Source of the DNA: Undaria pinnatifida
Taxonomy: Eukaryota; Sar; Phaeophyceae; Laminariales; Alariaceae
Length of the DNA: 64,000 bases
Direction of reading: 5' to 3'
Assembly (NCBI GenBank): GCA_012845835.1
Contig: JABAKD010000017.1
Location: 8,021,600 to 8,085,599, forward strand
Of the stretch, positions 63,781 through 64,000 are shown piece after piece. The notes under the pieces are model-generated. The model searched no databases and was not told where the DNA came from. It saw only the letters and a list, made by a program, of their open reading frames with translations. The stretch's first letter is position 1. Every line of letters starts with the position of its first letter. Position numbers and translations under genes: made by a program.

Positions 63781-64000
63781 CATTCCAGTGAATAGCCGTC
63801 AACAACACATACCACTGAATAAGTAACCTTCAAAACAAGTATTAACATAGAATATTCAAACTTACACTGACCAAACAGGCGGTTTACTTATAGGAAGCGA
63901 TACCAGAACGAATCATACTGGAAAATAGAAATGGGATAGCCAAGATACTGGGTGGATTATTCCGCCATTGTGGAACACCCCCCCCGTCAAAACGTCCGAA

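Overview
The window looks like nuclear DNA of a large-genome, intron-rich stramenopile. A brown alga is my best guess, but no sequence here proves it. The support is a cellulose-synthase-type GT2 gene cut into about 25 small GC-rich exons by introns of roughly 0.2-6.4 kb with clean GT-AG borders, a second many-exon gene for a secreted beta-propeller protein, abundant simple repeats, short interspersed elements, and CCCTAA/TTAGGG tracts. No bacterial operons, CRISPR arrays, rRNA genes or convincing functional tRNA genes are visible. All calls come from reading the sequence by eye; no search was run.

Two genes can be assembled exon by exon with every intron phase agreeing. (1) On the minus strand, 27110 to 12573, 12 exons give a protein of about 526 residues. 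It has an N-terminal signal peptide, an acidic beta-propeller-like ectodomain with potential N-glycosylation sites, one C-terminal transmembrane helix and almost no cytoplasmic tail. (2) On the plus strand, 28901 to 55601, 25 exons give a multi-spanning GT2 protein of about 1,462 residues. A long N-terminal membrane and linker region (about residues 1-834) precedes a cellulose-synthase-like catalytic core: the first Asp at 899, KAGN at 1040-1043, a DxD position that reads D-A-R at 1070-1072, IED at 1188-1190 and QVFRW at 1230-1234. A C-terminal membrane domain follows. The genes are head to head with 1.8 kb between start codons, so they may share control sequence. That one encodes a wall-type glycosyltransferase and the other a membrane-tethered propeller suggests, but does not show, a shared role at the cell surface.

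Layout: 1-4880 has no recognisable feature. 4880-7870 is a strongly diverged tandem array (unit about 170 bp). 7870-12570 is low-complexity and repeat-rich intergenic DNA with one coding-like stretch of uncertain status (11882-11563, minus). 12573-27110 is the propeller gene. 27111-28900 is the divergent promoter interval. 28901-55601 is the GT2 gene. 55602-64000 is intergenic, with several tandem duplications, a GAT microsatellite and a 141-bp tandem array at the end.

The introns hold most of the unusual material: two related tRNA-derived SINE-like families with full-length and partial copies, a foldback MITE family, a second long inverted-repeat element, a 23-bp minisatellite, pentanucleotide arrays, and at least six relics of tandemly duplicated exons, some with stop codons. 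Two short palindromes, TACCWGGTA and TATTAATA, occur far more often than expected. In one SINE comparison both appear as short insertions, which suggests a small-scale insertion or footprint process.
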